Below, piece by piece: positions 8,247-15,712 of a stretch of 64,000 nucleotides of DNA. This stretch comes from Opitutaceae bacterium (GTDB lineage: Bacteria; Verrucomicrobiota; Verrucomicrobiia; Opitutales; Opitutaceae), in assembly GCA_003151495.1 (NCBI GenBank), contig PLXR01000147.1, positions 1-64,000 on the forward strand, written 5' to 3'. Each line of letters starts with the position of its first letter. The stretch's first letter is position 1. A program made the translations under genes and the position numbers. A model generated the notes under the pieces. The model searched no databases and was not told the origin of the DNA. It saw nothing but the letters and a program-made list of their open reading frames with translations.

Positions 8247-9218
8247 TCACGCGCCTCCCGGGGTCCACAATCCCTTTCGTGCCCGCAGCGCCGCGTAGGA
8301 AGGGCGCCCCTCGGCGAGGGACTCGACCTCGGCAAGCCCCGGCGGGTCGAGCGCCATCGGGAACCGCATGCAGACGGCCGCCGCGGTCGCCGAGGCGAAG
8401 GCCACGATCCCCGCGTCGTCCCTTCCCGAGAGGATCCCATGGATGACCCCCGCGCGGAAGGTGTCCCCGGCGCCGAGGGTGCTTTTGACCTCGACCTTGT
8501 GGGGGGCGAGGCTGCGGATGGCGCCGCTTCCGCGGGCGTACAGTATTTCCGCGGCTCCAAAGGTGAAGATCACCAGGCCCGGTCCCGCCTTGGCGTAGCG
8601 CCCCATGGCCTCGCGGGGGTCCTCGCCAGGGAATTGGCTCCTCAGGTATTCCCCGGAGACGACCGTGGCCGCGGCGCCCCGGTGCAGCGGGCTTCCCGGG
8701 GGGCAGTCGATCGTGACCCACCGCTTGCCCTTCTCCGCGCAGATCTCGGCAACCCGGTCGGACTCGGCGCCGAAGAAGGGATCGACCCCCACGATCTCGG
8801 CCGAGGCGATGGCGACCGGGTCAGGGGCGGACCAGCGTTTGGGCCCGCTGAAATATGCCCCGAATGTCCCGAACACCGTCCGAGTCTTCCCGCCGACCAG
8901 GACGAGGTCGCAGACCCCGTCGAACCCCGGGTCGTAGTGCAGGCCGGAGCAGTCGATACCGCGGGGACCGAGGAACGAGAGCACGCCTTCGCGCGTCTTC
9001 CGGCCGAGGAAAGGCCCTCCCACGCCCACGGCGTGGCCCCAGTGGGCCAGGACAAGCGCCGAGTTGCCAGTCTCCCCACCGGGGACCTGGTGGGTCTCCG
9101 CGATCTCGCGGTAGCTGTCCGCCTCCGGGTATTCGCCGGCCAGCCGGTGGATCGTCGAATGGACGATCATGCCGTAGAGGTAGATGGGGGCCGCTCGGGC
9201 GGCCTTGTCGGATGTCAC
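8247..9218 (-). CDS. PfkB-family carbohydrate or nucleoside kinase
   Basis: A 323-aa ribokinase-fold enzyme that transfers phosphate from ATP to a sugar or nucleoside hydroxyl. The C-terminal PfkB signature is clear: VKSTLGAGDTFRAGVIHG, with GAGD forming the anion hole and catalytic base. The N-terminal substrate region is VPGGETGNSALVLAHWGH. The typical 'DTTGAGD' start is replaced by 'KSTLGAGD'. The predicted start is GTG; a later ATG (MIVHSTIHR) would trim 16 residues. The STAS-like gene follows by 9 nt. Substrate cannot be assigned from sequence alone. Confidence 0.88.
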   Translation of the reverse strand: MTSDKAARAAPIYLYGMIVHSTIHRLAGEYPEADSYREIAETHQVPGGETGNSALVLAHWGHAVGVGGPFLGRKTREGVLSFLGPRGIDCSGLHYDPGFDGVCDLVLVGGKTRTVFGTFGAYFSGPKRWSAPDPVAIASAEIVGVDPFFGAESDRVAEICAEKGKRWVTIDCPPGSPLHRGAAATVVSGEYLRSQFPGEDPREAMGRYAKAGPGLVIFTFGAAEILYARGSGAIRSLAPHKVEVKSTLGAGDTFRAGVIHGILSGRDDAGIVAFASATAAAVCMRFPMALDPPGLAEVESLAEGRPSYAALRARKGLWTPGGA

Positions 9219-9289
9219 GGGAATCGGGGTTGGGAGCCCCCGACGCCTAGCCGCGTTCGGGCCCGGCTACAAGCGCGCCGGCAGCTCCC

Positions 9290-9481
9290 CTACTCGTCGG
9301 CATACCAGAGCCGGGCCTTCGGCCATGCGACGGGATTTGGCGCCGGCACGGCGACCGCGGACGCCTGGGCGCGCCGCCGCGCGGCGCCCGCCTTCCCAAG
9401 GATCGAATAGGCCATATGAAGAGGGATCCCGCGCTGCGCTGATATCGACCTGGCCCGGTCATGGATTGAGGGCCAGATCAT
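9290..9481 (-). CDS. Possible small protein (63 aa) of unknown function
   Basis: A short ORF ending 71 nt before the pfkB-type gene on the same strand. The product begins MIWPSIHDRARSISAQRG, followed by an amphipathic Arg/Ala-rich helix (AAYSILGKAG-like pattern, then ARRRAQA), and ends WYADE. Codon third positions are mostly G or C, like its neighbours, and its reading frame is more protein-like than the overlapping frames. It could be the first gene of the kinase-STAS-trpC run. I recognise no family, and short length makes the call uncertain. Confidence 0.45.
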   Translation of the reverse strand: MIWPSIHDRARSISAQRGIPLHMAYSILGKAGAARRRAQASAVAVPAPNPVAWPKARLWYADE

Positions 9482-9700
9482 CGGAACGAAATTCTCGGTG
9501 GCGTGTGCATTTTGGGCTGCTGCGCTCCAGGCCCCATTCAGGGTCCCCGGCCGTCTCCTACTTGGACACCCATCGGACCAAACTGTGCCCGGTGAAGGGG
9601 ATTTTGGCGCCGCGGTGCTGGCGCCCGTTGGCCAAGGAGCTACGTAATCACCGAGGCGCTAATGGCGTGGCCTGTTGCACCCCGGTTCGGTTGGAGTTAA

Positions 9701-12067
9701 GTCGCTCAAAATAGGACCGATAGACAAGTACGCCCCCTGTGCCATGACGGCGCCGGGGGAGACCCAGCCATCCACCCAATCCAAGCCGCCCTTTCCGATT
9801 CCCTCCGCCTGCGCGACCAGAACCCGCAGGAGGCGCTTCGCATTGTCGAGGAGGTCCGCGCGCAGCTCCGTGCCCCCCAGGTCGGGAACGACGCCGACTC
9901 GGTCAGCCTTTGGCTCGCCGAATGCGCCCTCAACGCTGCCTGGGCGCATGTGCGCCTCGGCCAGTTCGGGGACACCTATCCCGAGGCGGAGGAGGGCCTG
10001 CGCCTTTTCCGCCAGCTCGGCAGGGCGCAGGGCGTCGCAAGCTGCCTCATGGTCAAGGGAATCGCGCTCGGAGAGGAGGGAAGGAACGACGAGTCGGTCG
10101 GCCTTTGCCTCGAGTCGGAGGCCCTCTTCCGAGAGATCGGGGACCAAGTCGGCCGGGCCCGCGCCATCAACGCCAGCGGCATCGCCTACCGGCGCATGGG
10201 CGACTCGGCCCGCGCCATCGGGGCCTACAGCGCGAGCCTTGAGATCGCCCGCGAGAGCGGGGACAGCCCGGGCGAATCCCGCGCGCTCACCAACCTGGGC
10301 TACATCTACCTCTTCGAAAAGAAATACGACAAGGCGATCGAGCACACCCGCCGGACGCTCGAGATGGAGCGCGAGCACGGCAACCTCGCGGGCGAGCTCT
10401 CGAACTGCTGCAACCTGGTCGAGGCCCTGATAGGCGCGGGCCGGCTGGACGAGGCCATTGCGTTCATCTCCGGCTATGACCTGGTGGCGCTCTCCGGGAG
10501 CGGGCTTTACTCCTACCTCCAGCTGAGCGAGAGCGTCGCGAAGGCCTACCTCATGGCGGGGCGCCACGGCGACGCCGACGCGCTCATGTGCACGGCGATC
10601 ACACGGGCCCGCCGTGACGGCAACCTAAGGGAGCTCGGGTCCCTGCTGTGCACCTTCGCACAGATCAAGAGGACCACGCCCGCCGCGGGCGCCGCGCTCG
10701 ACGAGGCCATGGGACACGCGGGGACGAGGGACCGCGACTTCGTCCATGCGATCCACGAGGAATACTGCAGCCTCTGCCGCGACGAGGGACGCTGGGACGA
10801 GGCCTTCAGGCACATGGAGGAGGCCCACCGGATCGCCCTCAGCCTGAACGCGGCGTCCGCCGAGGAGCGCCTCGCCCGCCAGAGGAGCGAGCAGGAGGCT
10901 GCGGTGCACCGGGCCCAGGCCGAGGCGGACGCCCGGCAGCTCCAGATCGAGCGCAAGGTGCTCCAGTCGCAGAAGATCGAGAGCCTCGGCGTCCTGGCCG
11001 GCGGCGTCGCTCACCACTTCAACAACCTCCTGACCTCGATCCTGGGCCACGCCGAGCTTGCGGAGATCAACGCCGACCTGGTCCCGGAGGCCCTCGTCGC
11101 GATCAAGCAGTCCGGGCACAGGGCCGCCGAACTGTGCCGGCAGATCATGATGTACACCGGCCGCTCGGAGCCCCGGTTCTCCGCCGTCGACCTGCCGAGC
11201 CTGGTCGCCGAGTCGATCGGGCTCCTCGGGGTCTCGTTAGAGAAGAACTGCGAGCTCCTCTGCGAGTTCCCCCCCGGGGACCTCCTCGTGTGGGGGGATC
11301 CCGCCCAGCTCCAGCAGATCATCCTCAACCTCGTGAACAACTCCGCCGAGGCCAAGGCGACCCGCGTCCTCTTCAAGGCCCGGATCATCCACGGCCCGTC
11401 GGGGTCGCGCCAGCCCTTCGAGACCCTCGCGAGCAGGGAATACCTGGAAATGTCGGTCGCCGACGACGGGGAGGGCATGACGCCCGAGGTCCGCGCCCGG
11501 ATCTTCGAGCCCTTTTACAGCACCAAGTTTGCGGGCAGGGGCCTCGGGCTGCCCGCCGTCATGGGCCTCCTGCGCGCCCACCAGGGCACGATCGCGGTCG
11601 AGAGCACGCCGGGGAGCGGCACGACGATCCGGGTCTACATCCCGATCGCGCCGGGGGGCGCCGCGGCCCCGGAGGAGCCCGTTCCGGCGGCGGCGCACCT
11701 CGAGCCCGGGGTCGTCTTGGTTGCCGACGACGAGGAAATGGTCCGCCGGGTGCTCGTCCAGTACCTCAAGCGGCGCGGCTGGGAGACCCTCGTGGCGTCC
11801 GACGGGCAGGAGGCCGTTAGGATCCACGCCGAGCACCAGGGCCAGATCGATCTCCTGATCCTTGATCACCTCATGCCCAACCTCTCCGGGCTCGAGGCCG
11901 CGGAGAAGATCCGCGCCCGCGACCCGAAAATCCCCGTCGTCCTCATGAGCGGGTTCACGAACCAGGAGACGGTCGAGAAGTTCAGGTCCCAGGGTTTCGC
12001 GCATTTCCTGAAAAAGCCCTTCCAGCTGCAGGAGCTCCTTCAGATCATCCGGCAGGCCGCGAACTGA
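9701..12067 (+). CDS. TPR-histidine kinase-receiver hybrid; start unresolved
   Basis: A soluble hybrid signalling protein. Tetratricopeptide repeats occupy the first ~400 residues (e.g. AINASGIAYRRMGDSARAI). A coiled-coil linker precedes the phosphoacceptor LGVLAGGVAHHFNNLL. The HATPase domain follows (ILNLVNNSAEA; DDGEGM; GRGLGLPAVMGLL), then a C-terminal receiver (VVLVADDEEMVRR, LLILDHLMP, KKPF). The ORF track starts at GTG 9950, but the same frame stays open and TPR-like back to 9701 (EALRIVEEVRAQL; LWLAECALNAAWAH). No ATG, GTG or TTG occurs in that extension. A nearby ATG at 9744 is in another frame, which suggests a frameshift or a rare start. I give the maximal open frame. No membrane segment is seen, so it probably senses cytosolic signals. 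Confidence 0.88.
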   Translation, partial: VAQNRTDRQVRPLCHDGAGGDPAIHPIQAALSDSLRLRDQNPQEALRIVEEVRAQLRAPQVGNDADSVSLWLAECALNAAWAHVRLGQFGDTYPEAEEGLRLFRQLGRAQGVASCLMVKGIALGEEGRNDESVGLCLESEALFREIGDQVGRARAINASGIAYRRMGDSARAIGAYSASLEIARESGDSPGESRALTNLGYIYLFEKKYDKAIEHTRRTLEMEREHGNLAGELSNCCNLVEALIGAGRLDEAIAFISGYDLVALSGSGLYSYLQLSESVAKAYLMAGRHGDADALMCTAITRARRDGNLRELGSLLCTFAQIKRTTPAAGAALDEAMGHAGTRDRDFVHAIHEEYCSLCRDEGRWDEAFRHMEEAHRIALSLNAASAEERLARQRSEQEAAVHRAQAEADARQLQIERKVLQSQKIESLGVLAGGVAHHFNNLLTSILGHAELAEINADLVPEALVAIKQSGHRAAELCRQIMMYTGRSEPRFSAVDLPSLVAESIGLLGVSLEKNCELLCEFPPGDLLVWGDPAQLQQIILNLVNNSAEAKATRVLFKARIIHGPSGSRQPFETLASREYLEMSVADDGEGMTPEVRARIFEPFYSTKFAGRGLGLPAVMGLLRAHQGTIAVESTPGSGTTIRVYIPIAPGGAAAPEEPVPAAAHLEPGVVLVADDEEMVRRVLVQYLKRRGWETLVASDGQEAVRIHAEHQGQIDLLILDHLMPNLSGLEAAEKIRARDPKIPVVLMSGFTNQETVEKFRSQGFAHFLKKPFQLQELLQIIRQAAN

Positions 12068-12095
12068 CGGTCGCCGCACGGGCGGCGGACCCGCC

Positions 12096-12893
12096 CTACT
12101 TCTCGCCGACCGTGCCGAGGTCCCTGGGCGCCCCCACGTCGACGCGCCCGTCCTGGAGGCGCCTCGCCACGAAACCGTGGCTGTCCTGCCCAAAGAACTG
12201 GGAAGCGTACCGCGTCATCTCGGGAAGCGCCATGTCGAACTGGTTGCGGTGCTCCCGGATGCTGTAGCGCGTCACCCAGAGGACCTTCTTCACCTTGTGC
12301 CTCCACAGGAGCTGGAAGTCGTAGGCCACGAGCCCGACAAAGTACCGGTTCGCCTCGATCTCCTCGACGAGCGAATCGCGGTCGAACCTGAACGCCATGG
12401 ACCTGTTCGGGAAATCAAATCCGAGCATGCGCGCATTGCGGATGTCGTTGAGCTCCGTGATCCCGCCCCCGTAGTGGACGCCGCCCCTGGTCGTCGGGAC
12501 GGAAAACCCCGGGGCCTCGGCCGACCCGGAAGTGGTTCCCCAGTACACGACGATGAGGAGGTTCGTCGTCTTGGGATCGGTCGCGGGCACGTAGTTCTGC
12601 CCTGCCAGCGACCCGGCGAGGGTCCGGCCAATCTGCCCGAATGAGAGATTGTCGATCGTCTCGTCCCTCATCGCGATGTCCCACTGGCCCCCGTTGCCGA
12701 AGGCATAGGTCTCAGGCTGGAAGGAACCGTCGGCCTGCATCGGACGGGTGTAGCCTTCGTAGGTGTGGGACGACACCATTGCGAATCCCCGGGTCGAGGC
12801 CGCGCGGGCGCCGCCGCAGAGAACCTGCAGGAAGCAGGCGGCGAGGAGGAGGCCGTCAAAGGCCCGAAATAGGCGGATAGGCGCGTGCCCCAT
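12096..12893 (-). CDS. Exported protein of unknown function
   Basis: A 265-aa protein that opens with a Sec signal peptide (hydrophobic core LLLAACFLQVLCGGARA). The mature part contains SSHTYEGYTRP, TNLLIVVYWGTT and MAFRFDRDSLVEEIEANRYFVGLVAYDF, none of which matches a family I know. The VVYWGTT strand and the closing RLQDGRVDVG look like a folded periplasmic or outer-membrane-associated domain. It converges on the TPR-kinase hybrid and follows the cytochrome c dehydrogenase gene on the same strand by 50 nt, so the two could share a transcript. Confidence 0.75.
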   Translation of the reverse strand: MGHAPIRLFRAFDGLLLAACFLQVLCGGARAASTRGFAMVSSHTYEGYTRPMQADGSFQPETYAFGNGGQWDIAMRDETIDNLSFGQIGRTLAGSLAGQNYVPATDPKTTNLLIVVYWGTTSGSAEAPGFSVPTTRGGVHYGGGITELNDIRNARMLGFDFPNRSMAFRFDRDSLVEEIEANRYFVGLVAYDFQLLWRHKVKKVLWVTRYSIREHRNQFDMALPEMTRYASQFFGQDSHGFVARRLQDGRVDVGAPRDLGTVGEK

Positions 12894-12943
12894 GCGGCAC
12901 AGGATACGGCCTTCGCCCCACAGGGCAAGGCGATTGCCGGGCC

Positions 12944-14686
12944 CTAGTTGCCGGGGTGCGCGCCCGTGTAGGCGATCCGCCAGATCGTGTCATTCGCGTC
13001 CTCGCTCACCAGGAGGGCGCCGTCGCGGGCGACCGTGACACCGACCGGCCGGCCCCAAACCCGGTGGTTGTCGACCACGAACCCCGTAAGGAAGTCCTGG
13101 TACTCCCCCGTGGGGAGGCCATCCCTGAAGAGGACCCTGATCACCTTGCTCCCGGTGCGGTTGCCCCGGTTCCACGAGCCGTGCTCGGCGGCGAAGATGT
13201 TTCCCCGGTATTCCGCGGGGAACGCCGCGATTCCCGAGGTCGCGGTGTAGAACGCGAGCTCAAGCGACGCCGAGTGCGCCTGGAGGGGAACGTCGGGATC
13301 GATGGTCTTGCCTTCCAGGTCGGGCCTCGCGCCTGCGTGCCTGGGATCCGCGTGGTTGCCCATGTAGTACCAGGGCCATCCGTAGAACCCGCCCTCGCGC
13401 ACATGGGTGATGTAGTCGGGGACCAGGTCGTCCCCGAGGCCGTCGCGCTCGTTGGTCGAGCACCAAAGATTCCCGGTCGAGGGCTCCACGGCGATCCCCA
13501 CCGGGTTCCTGATCCCCATCGCGTAGATCCTGAGCGGACGGCTCCCCTCGGGGTCGGTGACAAGGATGTTGGCCCGGTTGGCCTCGGGACCATAGGCAGC
13601 CCCGACACCGTGCACCGCCTCCCAGACCCTGATCTGCCCGGCCGTCTTCGAGTCCCCCTCGGCCACGTTCGAGCCTGAGCCGACCGAGATGAACAGCCGC
13701 TTCCCATCCGGCGAGACCGCCAGGTCTCTGGTGGTGTGCCCGCCGGTTCCACCGGTCGTCAGCACCGGGACGACCGTCTCGGACGCGCCGCGCGCCTCGA
13801 GGTCCCCGCTCTGGTAGGGGAAGCGCACCACGGAGTTCAGGTTCCCGACATAGATCCACTTTGGCGAGTCGCCGAGCGGATAGAAGGCGATCCCGAAGGG
13901 TCCCTGGAGTCCCGATGCGAAGACCTGGTTCACGGACGGGGCCGAGGCGCCGTCCCCGGACCTCATGACACGGATCCGCCCCGCCTGGGTCTCCGCGATG
14001 AAGACGTCCCCGTTCGGCGCGGTGCGCAGCAGGCGCGGTCCGGAGAGGCCCGAGGCGAAAAGCTTGACCGAGAATCCCTCCGGCACCGAAAGGGCCGCGC
14101 CGGGGGGCCGCTCCACGTTTGTCGGGCCGTTGCCCGCCGAGGGAGTGGAAAACGGGGCCGGCAGGAGCTCGATCCGGACCCGGTGGACCGTCCCTGGCGC
14201 GTCGTTCTGGTAGTCGCCCGCGCTCCTCTGGACGTTCGCGGCGAGCGCGAGGAGCGTCGAGGGGTCCACCTTGGGGAGCGTCGCAAGGTAGGCGATCAGG
14301 TCTGCGCGGTCCCTGTCCGCCGGGACCATGACCACCATGGCCGTCCCCGGGACAAACGCCCCCGGGTTCGTGAGGAATCTGTCCAGATTGGCGGCGTCCC
14401 AAGTCAGGTTCGAGGCCCTGAGCGCCTTGGAGTAGCCGAAGTACGGTATCGAGGCCGCGGGGCGCCCCACGATCCCGCCGATGACGGGCCCCTGCCCCGC
14501 CGTGGCCTGCCTGTCCTCGCCTGTCGCGTGGCACACGGCGCAGTTCGCCTGGAACACGGCCTTGCCCTTCGCGGGATCGCCCGCAGGGGGCGCGTCCGCG
14601 CGCGAGGGCGCCGGAGCGGCGAAGGCCAGGAGGACGATGAATGCGCCCGAGCAAGCGGGCAGGCGGGGGAGGCGTCGGGGGGGCAT
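12944..14686 (-). CDS. Cytochrome c fused to sorbosone/glucose dehydrogenase-like beta-propeller
   Basis: A 580-aa exported redox enzyme. The signal peptide (IVLLAFAAPAPSRA) is followed by a class I cytochrome c domain with CAVCH (near 50) and a later Met in TAMVVMVP. From about residue 190 comes a soluble PQQ-type dehydrogenase propeller (VPEGFSVKLFASGLSGPR; GDVFIAETQAGRI; GGHTTRDLAVSPDGKRLFISVG; GIRNPVGIAVEP; ERDGLGDDLVPDYITHV). By family knowledge it oxidises an aldose or related carbohydrate in the periplasm and passes electrons through its own heme. No PQQ synthesis genes are in the window. Domain fusions of this kind are known, but the substrate is not deducible. Confidence 0.9.
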   Translation of the reverse strand: MPPRRLPRLPACSGAFIVLLAFAAPAPSRADAPPAGDPAKGKAVFQANCAVCHATGEDRQATAGQGPVIGGIVGRPAASIPYFGYSKALRASNLTWDAANLDRFLTNPGAFVPGTAMVVMVPADRDRADLIAYLATLPKVDPSTLLALAANVQRSAGDYQNDAPGTVHRVRIELLPAPFSTPSAGNGPTNVERPPGAALSVPEGFSVKLFASGLSGPRLLRTAPNGDVFIAETQAGRIRVMRSGDGASAPSVNQVFASGLQGPFGIAFYPLGDSPKWIYVGNLNSVVRFPYQSGDLEARGASETVVPVLTTGGTGGHTTRDLAVSPDGKRLFISVGSGSNVAEGDSKTAGQIRVWEAVHGVGAAYGPEANRANILVTDPEGSRPLRIYAMGIRNPVGIAVEPSTGNLWCSTNERDGLGDDLVPDYITHVREGGFYGWPWYYMGNHADPRHAGARPDLEGKTIDPDVPLQAHSASLELAFYTATSGIAAFPAEYRGNIFAAEHGSWNRGNRTGSKVIRVLFRDGLPTGEYQDFLTGFVVDNHRVWGRPVGVTVARDGALLVSEDANDTIWRIAYTGAHPGN

Positions 14687-14787
14687 GCGGAAGGAAACAA
14701 TCGATCCGTATTTCGGAAATCGTCGAATTATTTCTCAGGGGGACGGGGATGGCTCCCTCGATCCTTCGGCTTGGGACAGGCCTGCCT

Positions 14788-14801
14788 GCGGCTTAAGCCG
14801 C
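14788..14801. promoter_or_regulatory. 14-bp perfect palindrome between divergent genes
   Basis: GCGGCTTAAGCCGC is a perfect 14-bp palindrome. It sits 28 nt before the Sel1 protein start and about 100 nt from the cytochrome c dehydrogenase start, between divergent promoters. It could be an operator for a dimeric regulator. No consensus for a named regulator is recognised. Confidence 0.35.
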
Positions 14802-14829
14802 GCGATTTCGTGCCGACAGTGAAACTGGC

Positions 14830-15519
14830 ATGAAATACGCAATGAAGCCCACGATGAACCCGTCCCCTGACCCGCGGAGGTCGGCCGTACTGGGCCTTCG
14901 CATGGCCGTCGCCTTGGTCGTGGCGTGCGGGTTGTCGGGCAGGGTCCTTGGGGGCGAAGCGGCCCCTGACCAGGGTGTGCTCCGCGCCCAGCCCTCCCTT
15001 GGGGAGCTTCGAAAGACCGAGCAGCTGATCGCGGCGGCAAAGGACGGGGACCCGCAGGTCCAGTACATCCTGGGAGTCTGCTACCAGGTGGGTCGCGGCG
15101 TGAGGAAGGACCCCGGCGAGGCGCTCAAATGGTTCGCAAAGGCGGCCGCACAGGGCTTCGCCGATGCGGAGTATGAGCTCGGTTGCTGCTTCAATGGCGA
15201 GGAGGGCTGCGCCAGGGATTCGGCGGAGGCCGTCAGGTGGTGGGGCAGGGCCGCCAATCAGGGCCATGCCGAGGCCCAATATTGCCTGGCACTGAGCTAT
15301 TTTGCGGGGGAAGGCACCGCGAAGAGCCCGGCCGAAGCCGCGAAATGGTGGAGGAAGGCGGCGGAGCAGAACCACCCGGACGCGCAATATTATCTCGGCC
15401 TCTGCTACTCCCTCGGACTCGGGGTTCCCCCAGCCAAGACGCAGGCGATCTTCTGGCTGCGCAAGGCGCTCGCCAGCGGCAATGGGGATGCGTTGGCGCT
15501 GCTTGCGAAGCTCAAGTAG
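14830..15519 (+). CDS. Exported Sel1-like repeat protein
   Basis: A 229-aa protein with an N-terminal hydrophobic export or anchor segment (LRMAVALVVACGLSGRVLGG), then four Sel1-type repeats of 36 residues. These follow the A-x(2)-G-x(2)-AQY-x-LG-x-CY pattern: DPQVQYILGVCYQVGRGV, FADAEYELGCCFNGEEG, HAEAQYCLALSYFAGEG and HPDAQYYLGLCYSLGLGV. Each repeat is joined by A-x-KW(F/W)-x-KAA. Sel1 solenoids mediate protein-protein contacts in the envelope or in signalling. The 361-aa minus-strand ORF across this gene is a shadow. Confidence 0.9.
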   Translation: MKYAMKPTMNPSPDPRRSAVLGLRMAVALVVACGLSGRVLGGEAAPDQGVLRAQPSLGELRKTEQLIAAAKDGDPQVQYILGVCYQVGRGVRKDPGEALKWFAKAAAQGFADAEYELGCCFNGEEGCARDSAEAVRWWGRAANQGHAEAQYCLALSYFAGEGTAKSPAEAAKWWRKAAEQNHPDAQYYLGLCYSLGLGVPPAKTQAIFWLRKALASGNGDALALLAKLK

Positions 15520-15712
15520 CGCGGCGGAGTAGATTACATCCCGCCTTCGGGCGGTTCGGTGCACCATGGCGCCGATGCAGGTGTGGGGCGGGTGCCCCGT
15601 TTTCCGGCAGTCGTTGCCATGGGACCAGGGGAACAGCGGGCGCCCCACGAGCCGTGCGCGGCTCCGCTTACATTTTGCATTCCGTGCGAGATTCCCCATG
15701 GTGGCCGCCGCT

